A DNA stretch of 64,000 nucleotides from Aurifilum marmelostoma (Eukaryota; Ascomycota; Sordariomycetes; Diaporthales; Cryphonectriaceae). Location: positions 1 to 64,000 of the forward strand of contig JAMXSV010000005.1 in assembly GCA_027559495.1 (NCBI GenBank), read 5' to 3'. This document shows positions 48,928-59,517 of this stretch, in pieces (within the stretch, counting starts at the first letter, position 1; every line of letters begins with the position of its first letter). The position numbers were made by a program, and so were the translations under genes. Under the pieces are notes generated by a model that was given only the letters and a program-made list of their open reading frames with translations, was not told where the DNA came from and did no database searches.

Positions 48928-51388
48928 GTTGTTGGTTGTGGAACCTGAGTATCGTGCTGGGTCCCTGTGTGGGCTCAGAATCGGGGCTGGGTCAAGAGTC
49001 TTGTGATGGGGTGGTCCTGGGAGATGGATGTGATTTGTCGATTCGCTTGTATATAAAAAACTTGTGGTGCTTCGTGTCAATACTATTCTTTGGACAAAAA
49101 AATATTCTGGTTTCGAGTGAGGTGAACAAATTATCGCAGCTTGATGTCCGAGCAGAGTCAGAGTGACCATGGTCAAGGGTTTCCAGATGTATATGATGCC
49201 TCCGCGTGTAGATTCTTAGTAGTTGACAGCATCGGCCAAATAGAAACACCCACTTTTCCCCTTCCCGTATAACGTTCTGAAAAGGCCATCGAGCTCCATT
49301 TAAATGAATGATAATCAAGTCAAGGTAAGGAAAGACAAGAAGCGAAAACGACATTGACAGGCTTCAAACTGCGCTAAAATGAGCATCTCGTGCGCTCCAC
49401 CCCCTCTCTCAGCCGGCCTGTCCCTCGCAAGCAGCGAGAAGGTATCCCTCGTAGAGACATGTTTGGAAAAAATTCATAGAGAGAAAAAAGGCGGGCGCAG
49501 CCCGATCGAGAAAACGGGCGGAAGCCACAATATATATGAGACGGGCGACAGGAAGAGGGACGTTGGGAAACGGTAAAAAACGACAATGACAGGATTCGAA
49601 CCTGCGCCCCCGAAGGGACTGGCTTAACTGTTAACCCCTTGAGGAATTAGCAGGCCAGCGCCGTAACCACTTGGCTACATTGCCGATATTGAGTCATGCA
49701 TTGGATAATAAGATCTTGAGTCATAAAGACAACAGACTGGAGCTAGTTTGAAGTCAATTTGGTTTCCCCACATTGCTCAGGGAACACACCGTCAACCCAC
49801 GCTGTACACGGAGTACATCGGGTGGGCACCTATATAAGTTCAGGGCAGGCGAGTTTGTGTGCACTTTGATAGCCAAGTAGAGGTTAGTTAGTAATTAGAA
49901 ATCCTCACCGGACAAAAAGGGTGCTGGTGTTCCAAGAAATAAACACTCTGTTTCATCATCACATGAATATCAGGAAACATTGGTTGGATTCAGCATGCTT
50001 CTGCAGATCCTAGTGGATCAACTGTGACACAGGATCATTTGCAATGTGCCGCCAAGTAGGTAGTAGCTTGTTATCTGGAGCGCTGCAGCCCTGTAAACCT
50101 TCCCCCGCACCGTTACTTGATGCATTCCGAGGGATGATTTTCTCTCTCTCTTGTTCGTATTTCGTGTTCGGAAACGTTCAGCAAAGGAGGCAGCGAGGTG
50201 ATGCAAATGGACAGAAAAGACTTGGAAACAAGAACCCAGGGGAAACCTTGGAATGAAGAGCATGTTTCTCCAATCGACCGCCGATGGGACACAGATCTGG
50301 CGAGAAGGCGACAAAAAGGTACTCTGCATAGTTTCGTGGTTGTCACGCCCTGACAGAAATTGCTTTTGATGCTACATGCATCCGGATCGGGTCAGCTACC
50401 GTCTCTTCGAGCATCTTACATACAGTTTTGCGAGCCCTGCCAAGTACAAGGCAAGACAACCCCCCCCCCCCCTTGTTCGTCACAGGGCTGCACTGCAGTT
50501 CCGCTCTCCGTCGCTTGTCACTTAGCCGGGCGAGTATCTGCAGCTCTGTTACCGGGTTGGTCCTCGTCATGCGACCTCTCTAAACTACCACTGCAACGCG
50601 GGCCGGCCCAACGAGCGGGTTGCGGCAAGCTTGCTGACCTATTCTGTCGTTGGGAGGACCCCGTCACCCTGCCTTGCCCGTTTATCCTTCCTCGTCAGTC
50701 CCGTCTTGTTCACAAGATGTCACTCTTGTGTCCCTTTGGTCCAGACCCTGCCATAGGTGATTACTTGTCATGTGTCACCCTGCCTGTGTCGGTCCATTAA
50801 GCTCTGAAAGCCTCTCGGCCCCGGTCGTTATCCTTGTTTCCTTTTGATTTTGGGGGCCGCAAACATCTCCAATCACTCCCCTCCCTCTCAAGAGAGACAC
50901 CTGCTGCTAGTCGAGCTCCCACTGACCATGATCCGCCCCAGTATTAACGCCTACAGAGTGGTGTGGTCCTGTAACCTCTTGACAGAACGCTGGGTTTCCC
51001 ACAGTCCCATAGAAATTTAGGGTAGGTTCCTTAGACGAATGACAGGCCAGTCATGAATGCCCCCTACAGCATGACTCCTGCCCGTTCATCTGGTCAGATT
51101 AGTGGCAATGTCTTGCGTACAATTAGTTGTGTTTATCTGCCTCAGAGTTCATGCTTTCCACGGCTCAACCGGCCCCGCTTGTTCTGAACTATGTTTTTAT
51201 ATATGTACTGTGACTGCCTCTCTACTACCACCCCGATATCAGAACTGCCTTGGGCGTCTATCTTGCCCAGGGAACCTCAACGTTCCTGCTAGTAGTGAGG
51301 TTAAGGTAACTTTCTTCGGAGTAGGGAATTGCTATCCACTCCTCAGTTGCCTCACGTTATTATCCTAAACGACCAAAGGTAAACAAAC
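48928..51388. other. intergenic with one tRNA gene
   Basis: 2.4 kb without protein genes; the tRNA-Ser at 49581-49684 is the only element. A C12-13 tract lies near 50460. A TTTATATATG box near 51198 may serve the aldo-keto reductase gene. Confidence 0.5.
49581..49684 (-). tRNA. tRNA-Ser(GCU) with intron
   Basis: On the minus strand the cloverleaf closes. The acceptor stem is GGCAATG with CATTGTC (one G-T pair) and discriminator G. The D-arm is GCC/GGC, with the A box starting TAGCCAAGTGG. The anticodon stem is CTGGC/GCCAG around loop CTGCTAA, giving anticodon GCT. A 22-nt intron sits one base 3' of the anticodon. A long variable arm (about CCCTTCGGGG) marks a class II serine tRNA. The T-arm is GCAGG TTCGAAT CCTGT with a perfect B box. 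The 3' CCA is not encoded, as usual in eukaryotes. It decodes AGC and AGU. Confidence 0.93.
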
Positions 51389-52478
51389 ATGACGCAGATC
51401 CCCCTCAAAAAGCTCAGCGACGGAGCTCAGATCCCTGTGGTACGTCTCGATTTAGCTTTACCATCTTCTCCTCCCCGAGCCTTTACGGACTTAACTCCAA
51501 GGCAACATGACTGGCTGTGGCTCTGGCTGACCACCAACGTAGCTGGGCTTTGGCACCGGCTCGGCCTGGTACAAGCCCGACCGGTTCTCCGCGTTCAACC
51601 CGGGCGTGGTAGAGATCCTCAAGGAGGCCTTCAAGGCGGGCTACCGGCACATAGACACCGCCGAGGGTTACGGCACCGAGTCTGAGATTCGCGAGGCTAT
51701 CCGGCAGTCAGGCATCTCCCGCCAGGAGCTCTTCATCACCACCAAGGTCCTCAACTCTCTCAACGAGGGCAAGATTGAAGATGTCGCTGCGGCCTTTGAC
51801 AAGACCCTAGAAAGGCTCGGGACGGACTATGTTGACCTGTAAGATCTTCTGTTCACGTAAGCCCTCTCTCCTAGCAGCCTGCAGTTGCTAACCCACTCGC
51901 CTCACAGTTATATCCTCCACAGCCCCTACATCAAGGACAACAAGTACGTCGAGGCCGACGTAGCCGCCGCCTGGAAGCTCCTAGAGTCCCTCCACCGCTC
52001 CGGCAAGGCCAGGTCCATCGCCGTGTCCAACTTCCGCCGCCACCACATCGAGAACCTCCTCAAGACGGCCGAGATCCGCCCCGTCGCCAACCAGATCCAG
52101 TTCAACCCGTACCTGCAGGGCGCCCCGGCCTACGCCGCCTGGCTGCAGGAGGCCCATGGCATCGCCGTCCAGAGCTACATGGGACTGGCGCCCCTGACCT
52201 GGCTCAAGGGCAACCACCTGGACGCCAAGCTGGCCGAGCTCGCCGCCAAGTACGGCGCCAGCGAGGCCACCGTGCTGATCCGCTGGCAGCTCGACCTGGG
52301 CATCATCGTGCTCAACACCACCAAGAAGCCGGAGCGGATGCGCGAGTTCCTGACGGCTCTGGACCTGAAGCTGAGCGCCGAGGACAGGGAGGAGATCACG
52401 AGGGTCGGGCAGTCGCGCCACATCAGAATCCCCGTGGGGGCGCTATATGATGGCGATGAGCAGGGACCTTATGAGTAG
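51389..52478 (+). CDS. aldo-keto reductase
   Basis: Three exons, 51389-51439, 51543-51838 and 51908-52478, give 305 residues; introns are 103 and 69 nt. NADPH-dependent AKR enzymes reduce aldehydes and ketones with a TIM-barrel fold. The catalytic tetrad is complete: Asp55 (HIDTAEGYG), Tyr60, Lys85 (FITTKV) and His120 (YILHSP). NADPH-binding residues are in LNTTKKPERM near the C-terminus. The spacing to the first beta strand (LKKLSDGAQIPVLGFGTG) is normal and the length is near the usual 310-330. No signal peptide, so cytosolic. A sugar reductase or 2,5-diketo-gluconate type is possible, but the substrate cannot be assigned. Confidence 0.92.
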
Positions 52479-52971
52479 AAGGGAAGAAGGGGAAGGGCTG
52501 CGGGTAGTACTTCGTAGTCGAGATTATGCTCTCCGTACGACGGAACAAGAACAGCCGCCAGGAACAATAACCGTTTTTGAGTGAGAAGAGAGTATGCAGG
52601 TAGATTGATTCTTCTTTTCCTTCTGCGCCGACTAATGCAAGTTCGTTTGGATGGGCGCATTTGGTCTCCATTTCCCGAGAAAACCCGAGGTCCAGTCTAT
52701 GCATATTCGTCCAAATGCCCAGTACCGTGGTCATCGCAGCATAATTTGCTGGAACTCATCTTTGGGCCAGTATCATGATGCCCTTTTGTCCCTTTTTTTT
52801 TCTCGCCATAGCGCCCCGACTTGCCAGCCTTGTTCTTCTTTTTGTACATGTCGAAACTTCGCACCACTTGCCCCTCCAAGAGTGTCCTCCGTCTCTCTGT
52901 CGTCTATGCGTCTATGCTTTATCTTGATCCCCGGAGAGGGAGGGAGGGAAGTATATCCAAGGTCGACCAGA
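52479..52971. other. convergent 3' intergenic region
   Basis: Lies between the 3' ends of the aldo-keto reductase and RNase III-like genes. No element seen beyond short T runs. Confidence 0.5.
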
Positions 52972-54855
52972 TCATCCGCTTTGCGACTTCAACTTTTCCA
53001 CGCGCTCTTCCACGGCCCGAAGCCATAACAATTGTTGCTGGGCATCTGCTTCTCTTTCCTCCTCGATTGCTCTCGTCTGCGCCTCGTCTGCCCTCTTCTG
53101 CGCCTCATCTGCCCTCTTCTGTGCCTCCTGTGCCTTCTTCTGCGCCTCCTGTGCCTTCTTCTGCACCTTCAACTGCGCATTTTGTTGCGCTGCCTTCCCC
53201 GCCAACTTCCCCGCCGTCTCCTCAGCCAATTGTGCTTTCTTTTGGGCTTGTAGCGCCTTGCGTTGGATCTTTTCGAGCTGGGCGGTTCGCTTGGCAAGCG
53301 CAAGCCGTTCCAGTCTAGTCATCTTGACCGGGATGGCTGTCGCATAGGGTGCCGTGAGAGGCCTGTTGGTCGCCTCTTCGGAGCCTGGTGCGACATTATC
53401 ATTCGCGGATACAGTCTTCGTATCAGTCATGTCAGAAGCTGCCGTTGTCTTGGCTTCCGCTGCAGTCTCCGCCGCCGCGGTGACATCCTTGGTCTCTTGC
53501 TGCGGCTCTGAGGTCGCGTTCTTTGCCTTCTCCTTCTCACTTTCTTTCTTCAACTTCTCCTTCTTGTCCTTCTCCGCCGCCTCCTCCTTCTTTCGCAATG
53601 CTGCTTCTTCTTGTTGCTTCATCGCAGCCGCATTAGCCTCCGCTTCCCGCAGCCTCTTCCTCTGCTTTCGCGTGAGCGAAGCCAGGTCGACCGGCGCTTC
53701 CTCTGGGGTGACTACTTCTGTATATTGGCTCTTATTCACAGTTCCTTGCTCATCCAGGGAAGATGGATCTTCCTTTCGTCTCAGGTTGGGTGTTTCTGGC
53801 GGAGAAGATTGGCTCTCCTTCAAAGGGACCGACGCTGTTGAGGGAAACGTAGGAGCAATCGCCTTTTCGCGGGGCTCTGCGCTCTGACGCCTCAGAACAG
53901 CCTCCGCAGCGGTTGCTTTCTTCCTAAGCCTTCTTACAAGCCCGATGTCTCCATACAGAAGCCTATGCCATCTGCACCTGGACGTCTTTCGTAGATAAAC
54001 AGAGGCCTTGAAAAGGGAAGAGACAAGCGATGTTTTGCGTGTCAGGACGAACATCTTGTTATTGAGAGCGGCCCATGGTCTCCACGGGCGCCCCTTCAGA
54101 GGCGGCGTGGGCGCGAGGAGATGTCGTTCGGCTCTCACTGCCTCGAGGGGTGCTTCGTTCAAGGGTGGCGGCACGACGTAGCCCTTCTCATCCCTCTGCA
54201 GGCGACCCTGCTGCTTGCCGCCCATCTTGCCATCCATCTCATGGAGCAACCTCGTGAGCGCAAGTTGGTGTCCCGTAAACATGCGAAACGGCAGCTTGCG
54301 CTTCGTCTTGATGGGCCCCAGAGCCCACCGCAGCTCAGAGGGGAGCATGATGAGCTGATGCACAAGCCCCAGCTGGATGGCAGCCTTCTCAACGTACTGT
54401 ATGGGGTCATGCAATCCCCTCTCGGTGGCATCCATGTAGATGGCGCCCAGGAGAGCCTCGAGGGTGTCTGACAGCTTCCTGACGACGGTACTGTTGATAG
54501 TGAGGCCCCCTGGAACGGCCACCATCTGGTCGGGTATGGTGCACATGGCGATGCCTTTTCTGTACGCGATCTTGGTGAAGTGTATGTTGCTGAAGGTGTC
54601 CCCTTTGATGTTCACCCAGTCAATAGGCATCAGGTTCGACTTGTTATACCAGCGCGCCACGAAGGCGGCGTTGATCACAGTATCGCCGACCGCGGCAAGG
54701 CGCTTGTTCCTCGAGTGAAGATCATAGCCGTTGCCTTTTACCCTGGTGATATCCAGTGATTCTCGCAGGAGGTCGACATTCTGGAAGCGATAGCCGAGAA
54801 TCTCCTGTGCCTTGGCCATCCTCTGGACGATCGACATCCCGAGCCGGCCCGCCAT
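52972..54855 (-). CDS. RNase III-like domain protein with long coiled-coil C-terminus
   Basis: An intronless frame of 627 residues from ATG 54855 (MAGRLGMSIVQRM). Residues 15-170 resemble an RNase III domain: AQEILGYRFQNVDLLRESLD, the signature-like NKRLAAVGDTVI (50-61) and the second motif SDTLEALLGAIYMD (129-142). Compared with the family signature NERLEFLGD, the catalytic Glu is replaced by Ala54; Asp58, Asp130 and Glu133 are present. The rest is basic and Lys/Glu/Ala-rich. The tail (about 545-625) is a heptad coiled-coil with repeats such as AQKKAQE, encoded by 21-bp repeats. No double-stranded RNA-binding domain is recognised. Some mitochondrial ribosomal proteins are inactive RNase III relatives; this could be similar, or a lineage-specific RNA-binding protein. 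Divergent from the amidohydrolase gene. Confidence 0.75.
   Translation of the reverse strand: MAGRLGMSIVQRMAKAQEILGYRFQNVDLLRESLDITRVKGNGYDLHSRNKRLAAVGDTVINAAFVARWYNKSNLMPIDWVNIKGDTFSNIHFTKIAYRKGIAMCTIPDQMVAVPGGLTINSTVVRKLSDTLEALLGAIYMDATERGLHDPIQYVEKAAIQLGLVHQLIMLPSELRWALGPIKTKRKLPFRMFTGHQLALTRLLHEMDGKMGGKQQGRLQRDEKGYVVPPPLNEAPLEAVRAERHLLAPTPPLKGRPWRPWAALNNKMFVLTRKTSLVSSLFKASVYLRKTSRCRWHRLLYGDIGLVRRLRKKATAAEAVLRRQSAEPREKAIAPTFPSTASVPLKESQSSPPETPNLRRKEDPSSLDEQGTVNKSQYTEVVTPEEAPVDLASLTRKQRKRLREAEANAAAMKQQEEAALRKKEEAAEKDKKEKLKKESEKEKAKNATSEPQQETKDVTAAAETAAEAKTTAASDMTDTKTVSANDNVAPGSEEATNRPLTAPYATAIPVKMTRLERLALAKRTAQLEKIQRKALQAQKKAQLAEETAGKLAGKAAQQNAQLKVQKKAQEAQKKAQEAQKRADEAQKRADEAQTRAIEEEREADAQQQLLWLRAVEERVEKLKSQSG
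53081..53164. repeat. 21-bp tandem repeat, 4 units, inside the RNase III-like gene
   Basis: Four imperfect 21-bp units (GCCTCNTCTGCC...) each encode seven residues of the AQKRADE/AQKKAQE type on the minus strand. Confidence 0.8.
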
Positions 54856-55736
54856 GATGTTGTTGAGCCTTGAAGCGCAGACCCTCGACAAATTCAAAGG
54901 GCCTGAGAACTCAGGTCCTTGCCATCCCTATCACGGCCCTTGCGGGTCGTTGTTGGTGGTCGACTGGCCGTTGTGATAGATGGTGGGAAGACTTTGGCAG
55001 CTCAAAGTCTCGGCCTGCGCTGGCGATGGCGTTGAAGGAAGCTGCAGGTGAAAAATTTCCTTCTCCCACCACCGATCAGGTTTTCCTGTCTGGATCAGCC
55101 AAGCTGCCTGAGGAGAGGGTCAAGCAGAACCGACAACACACCCCCCTGTGGTTTTAGTCGTGTGAATGGGTTGAATGAGTGGCTGCTCTTGAGGTCCCAT
55201 GGAGCTCTAATGTGTGGTCAGAGAAGAGAATTGCGTACTATTGACAACCTGCCAGTCCCATAGCACGTGATTAGTAAGTCAAAGAGGGTTAGGGTTAGTA
55301 CCAATCAAGCAGTTTGCGCTGGAAGAAGGTGCGGTGGGGCCAAAAATAGCAGCCAAACCTTACTCGTGACCTTACGGGCGTCTTCGGAGTTCAAGCAAGA
55401 CTTGCTGTGTGCCTTCGAATTTTCTGCCACAATCTCAGACAGAGTGAAGACAGAATAATTGGCACTCTAGCACCACCTCGAAGTCATGCTAGATACTTAG
55501 CGCTATCTGACCTGGACGGGAGAGCGCTCGGAAGTTGCCGACCGCCATGGTTATGCTATGCCCTGATCTGGAGAATGTCCCCAACTTTGATGTCGCAACG
55601 TCGTCGCGAACAATCTCGAATCGTTCTTTGCTAATAACCTCTTTGTATAGCGAGAGTCCCAAAGAGCGTAGACACTCAATCTGAAGAACGTCGGCTCGAC
55701 TGCGCACCCCCGCTGTTGTTAACGTTTTCGTTCAAG
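54856..55736. promoter_or_regulatory. divergent promoter with E-box, telobox and CCAAT
   Basis: Between the RNase III-like (minus) and amidohydrolase (plus) starts. Within 42 nt it has CACGTG at 55264-55269, GGGTTAGGGTTAG at 55286-55298 and CCAAT at 55301-55305. These are known fungal binding motifs for bHLH factors, telobox (Tbf1-like) factors and the CCAAT-binding complex. Function here is inferred. Confidence 0.45.
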
Positions 55737-57080
55737 ATGGTCACCGAAGCTGATCTGAAACCATGGCTTCGCCCCTCTCCAAAGCGATACATTCTCACCA
55801 ATGCCAACATCATCGACGTCGTCGAGGGTGAAATTCTGCCTCAGAAAACTGTCAGACTCCAAGATGGACTTATCCACTCCATCGATGACGCAGATAGCAG
55901 CTTGCTGTCTCTAGCCCAGGAAGACGGCTACACCGTCATCGACTGCGAGGGACACTATCTTAGCCCGGGACTCATCGACTGCCATGTGCACCTGATGGCC
56001 GTCCCAGGCTTTGGGGACCTCTCAAGTGCCTTCGGAAACCCCCACGACGTCTCGCTGCTACGTCAGCCCTATGTCTGCGCGCAGTTGCTCCACCGCGGGT
56101 TCACGACTGTCCGGGACTGCGGTGGCGCCCAATCAGCTCTGAAAGAGGCCATCGAAGACGGCGTGTTCCCGGGGCCCCGGCTGCTCATCGCAGGGCACGC
56201 GCTGTCGCAGTCTGGCGGCCATGCGGACTACCGGGGACCGCACGATCACAGCTTCTGCTGCGGGGGTGTGACCACAGGGCTGGGTAGGGTTTGCAACGGT
56301 GTGCCGCAGTGCATGCAGGCCGTGCGCGAGGAGGTGCGGTGCGGTGCGGACTTTATCAAGATCATGGGCAGCGGCGGGGTGTCCAGCCCGACCGACAGGA
56401 TCGACCACTTACAGTTCACGCCAGCCGAGATCCGCGCCATGGCCGAGTGCGCCTCCAACGCGGGAACGTACATCACAGCGCATGCATACACGGCGAGGGC
56501 AATCCGACACTGCGTAGAGAACGGCGCCAGGGGTGTCGAGCATGGTAACTTTATTGACGAGCCGACAGCGGAGATGATGGCGCGCAAGGGCTGCTTCCTG
56601 ACGCCGACCCTGGTTACATACGCAGAGATGGCGAGCCAGAAGTGGAAGGGCTACCTACCGCCCGAGTCCGCATCCAAGAATCAAGAGGTCCTTGACGCGG
56701 GCTTGAAGGCCCTGAAGATCGCCCACGACGCCAGGGTTACAATCTGCTTCGGTACAGACCTGCTGGGCCCTCTGGGCCAGGCGCAGACTCGAGAGTTTTC
56801 CCTGCGGTCACAGGTCTTATCGCCATTAGATGTGCTGAGAAGCGCGACTGTGAACGCTGCGCAGCTGCTCATGCGAGAAGACTCGTTGGGGCAGGTCAGG
56901 ACAGGGCTCGCGGCTGATCTCCTCATCGTCACCTCGAACCCGCTCGAGGATGTCACCTTATTTGATGACCCAGAGCACCACGTGGCTGTTGTCATCAAGG
57001 AAGGCAGGGTATGCAAGAGTCGGTGGAAATCATTGAGTGAAGACGCGGTCAGCCCAGTCAAGATCAGGTCGTCACTCTAG
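55737..57080 (+). CDS. metal-dependent amidohydrolase, ochratoxinase/prolidase-like
   Basis: An intronless frame of 447 residues from ATG 55737 (MVTEADLKPW). The amidohydrolase superfamily uses two metal ions in a TIM barrel. Metal ligands are complete: His83 and His85 (DCHVHL), a probably carbamylated Lys208 (FIKIMGSGG), His249 (TAHAYT), His269 (VEHGN) and Asp341 (FGTDLLG). The order and spacing match the subgroup of Xaa-Pro dipeptidase-like enzymes that includes the amidase ochratoxinase of Aspergillus niger, which cleaves the amide bond of ochratoxin A. Other members act on N-acyl amino acids or dipeptides. No signal peptide is seen; the first 20 residues are charged. The actual substrate is not deducible from sequence. 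Confidence 0.9.
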   Translation: MVTEADLKPWLRPSPKRYILTNANIIDVVEGEILPQKTVRLQDGLIHSIDDADSSLLSLAQEDGYTVIDCEGHYLSPGLIDCHVHLMAVPGFGDLSSAFGNPHDVSLLRQPYVCAQLLHRGFTTVRDCGGAQSALKEAIEDGVFPGPRLLIAGHALSQSGGHADYRGPHDHSFCCGGVTTGLGRVCNGVPQCMQAVREEVRCGADFIKIMGSGGVSSPTDRIDHLQFTPAEIRAMAECASNAGTYITAHAYTARAIRHCVENGARGVEHGNFIDEPTAEMMARKGCFLTPTLVTYAEMASQKWKGYLPPESASKNQEVLDAGLKALKIAHDARVTICFGTDLLGPLGQAQTREFSLRSQVLSPLDVLRSATVNAAQLLMREDSLGQVRTGLAADLLIVTSNPLEDVTLFDDPEHHVAVVIKEGRVCKSRWKSLSEDAVSPVKIRSSL

Positions 57081-58217
57081 GCGTGAAGGGCACACCTGCT
57101 TGTTGTTTTGCAATGAATCCTCACCCACTGCTTACGGCCGTATAGGATTGCGATGCCGTGCTGAAGGAATTACATCAAGTGTGAAATCTTCCTAAGGGGC
57201 AGCAGGATCTCTATCCCGAAATTGAATAGGTACAAAATTGCGCACAATGCTCACGTACCTCTGGTATTGTTATTTCTGTGAGCCATGGATCTTGTGGACT
57301 TCTTGTCATCTTTTATGTAAGTTATGTTACTGATGATCACGGATCAGACTCTTCCAGAAGTGACCAACCCAAAAGAATCATGTCTAGGTTCTGCCCAGTG
57401 CCCCCTTATGCCTTTTCAATTTAAGACAACAAAGAAAACCCCGTGATGATCTCTAGCCGAGACAGTCCAACACAAATCTCATCACCAGGGTATGAGACTG
57501 CAAGCCTCTTCCATAATCTCGCCCTAGTTTCAGATCAAAAAGTGGTTTTGTTCATATGGGTCTGGTGACAAGCGTTGGTGGCGTCAACATTGACATCAGG
57601 GTACATTAAATTAAATACATTGACTAGTTAAAGCATCAAGAGCGGCACGATTGACCTGAACCGTTTCTTGCAGCAGCCACTGACTCACAAGGGCAGCCAA
57701 TTGGTAAATAAGCGGTAATTCAGAACCAGTTCCAAGCTGATCCAGATTTTGAGATCTAGTGTAGCTATTTGAAAAAGAAAGTGCCCAGGTAAGGGCTGTA
57801 TGTGATATTGATTCATATCCTAAGTATTCTAACATGAAGTGAATGTCAAGCTCGTGCTGCCTCCACCCTGCCCGAATGAATGAACGGCATAGGGTGTGCT
57901 CGGCAATGCTTGAGAAAGAATTTGCTCAGTCCGGCGTAGACATAGTCTACGAGTCTGACTGGGTATAGCCGCTCTGAATATATACATGGAAAGACAAAGG
58001 TGAGATGGAAGTCCTACTTCACATCTCGTATGAACGCCTCATGCAGTTCGTTATATGTATGATTGATCCCGCCCCAGACCATGCAGGAAAAAAAAATTGT
58101 CCACAAAATTGTCTTTTGAAGGAGAGCAAAGAAAAGAAGAAGGAAGAGAAAATTTTGGTAGGATCCCCCGTGCACTCTATCCTGAGAAGTCACGGGCCCG
58201 CTTTCGGTTGCATCTCC
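57081..58217. other. intergenic, no gene seen
   Basis: 1.1 kb of AT-rich sequence with only short open frames. Confidence 0.5.
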
Positions 58218-59318
58218 CTAGAAACCAGCGTCAGGAATACGGTTCCAGTGATGGTGGTGCTTGTGAGACTTGCTTGTGGTGGGCTCGGCCGTGGGAGTGG
58301 CAGTCTCTTCAGGCTCGGAGGAGGCGGTGGTGGCCTCGGCCGAGGGCGTGGCCTCGCTCACTACCGACACGAGAGTGGTTGGCACAGCGGTGGTTGGCAC
58401 AGCGGTGGTTGGCACAGCAGTGGTTGGCACAGCAGTGGTGGCCGTGTCGACGAGGGAAGAAGAGGGAGTGCTAGAGGCCGCGATGCTGCTCGTGTCATCA
58501 TCAGAGGAAGACGAAGACGATGAAGAGGCACCCAGCGCAGCGGCTACGGATCCGATGGGGGCAGGCTCGTTGGTAGATGTGGCCTGGATATAATCATAGT
58601 TGAGGATGTGCCCGCTCCCAAGACCAGCAGCGACCATCTCCTGGATCCAGGTCTCAGCCAGGGAGGTAGAGGCGCTGGCAACCTCCTCAAAATCGGGAAT
58701 CAGGACAGCCGACTGGCTGGCATGTCCAGTGGGGATGTTGGTGGTCAGGACCGAGCTGCTGTAGGCCTCGGCCACGTCCTCGAAGATGACGATGATGTCG
58801 GCGATGGTCCAGAACTCGTCATGCTCGACGGCGGCGCCCGGGTTGAGGATGCTGGTGAACTCGTGCGAGCCAAAGGCAGAGCTGGCGGACTGGACGATGG
58901 CGGTCATGAAGGAGACGTCGTTGCTGCCAGAGGCTGTGTTGGGCGTCTCGTCGAAGAAGATGCCGTCGATGGAGACGTTGGCGCCGGCGTACGAGTTCCA
59001 GGCGGCCCAGTTGGTGGTGTTGGTGTTGACCTCGTCCTCGGAAGCCTCGCCGTAGAGGCAGTGGACGTATCCGAGGGTGATGACGTTGGGGTACGAGTTC
59101 AGCTTCGAGGTGCCCGTGACAAAGTCACTGTTGGGCTCTGAGCCGCCTGGGCCATCTTCGACGTTGAGGATGATCTGGAACTCGACCTGAGGGTGGGCCT
59201 CGATTGCTGAGAAGATGGGGTCCCATGTGGTGCTCAGAGGGTACTGGTACAGCGGGAGGAGAAGCTTGGTTGCCAGAGAGCCAGCGGCGAAAAGAGAAAA
59301 GAGCGAAAGAGACTGCAT
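58218..59318 (-). CDS. spherulin-4-like secreted/cell-surface protein
   Basis: An intronless frame of 366 residues from ATG 59318. Signal peptide is MQSLSLFSLFAAGSLAT. Residues 18-250 match spherulation-specific family 4: LLLPLYQYPLSTTWDPIFSAI, FQIILNVEDGPG and VITLGYVHCLYG, then SIDGIFFDETP, the acidic motif expected in its TIM-like barrel. From about 255 the protein is Ser/Thr/Ala-rich, with four TTAVP repeats near 310 and a basic, His-rich end (SKSHKHHHHW). Spherulin-4 was first found in Physarum encystment; relatives in fungi are thought to be glycosidase-like, some acting on galactosaminogalactan. The tail is probably O-glycosylated and wall-bound. No GPI signal is evident. Confidence 0.88.
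   Translation of the reverse strand: MQSLSLFSLFAAGSLATKLLLPLYQYPLSTTWDPIFSAIEAHPQVEFQIILNVEDGPGGSEPNSDFVTGTSKLNSYPNVITLGYVHCLYGEASEDEVNTNTTNWAAWNSYAGANVSIDGIFFDETPNTASGSNDVSFMTAIVQSASSAFGSHEFTSILNPGAAVEHDEFWTIADIIVIFEDVAEAYSSSVLTTNIPTGHASQSAVLIPDFEEVASASTSLAETWIQEMVAAGLGSGHILNYDYIQATSTNEPAPIGSVAAALGASSSSSSSSDDDTSSIAASSTPSSSLVDTATTAVPTTAVPTTAVPTTAVPTTLVSVVSEATPSAEATTASSEPEETATPTAEPTTSKSHKHHHHWNRIPDAGF
58375..58434. repeat. 15-bp tandem repeat, 4 units, in the spherulin-4-like gene
   Basis: Four nearly identical GTGGTTGGCACAGC[G/A] units, encoding TTAVP on the minus strand. Confidence 0.85.
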
Positions 59319-59517
59319 GGTTGCAAAAAACGTTGGAGAGGGAAAGAAAAAGAAAGAAAAAAAGAATGAACAGCGAATGAATGAGGCAGTTATTCGGACA
59401 AGAAAGAGAATGAGAATCGAAAAAGAGTGACCAAGAAGAGAAGAGACTGAATTGCTCTGGACTCGACGACCCAACTGAGGAAACAAATCTGGTCAAAACA
59501 TGTTTCCTCGCCTACCT

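Noticed and set aside
47832..49166. 444-codon plus-strand frame and 201-codon antisense frame over GH131
   Set aside because: Arg/His-rich shadows caused by the high third-position G/C of the real GH131 frame.
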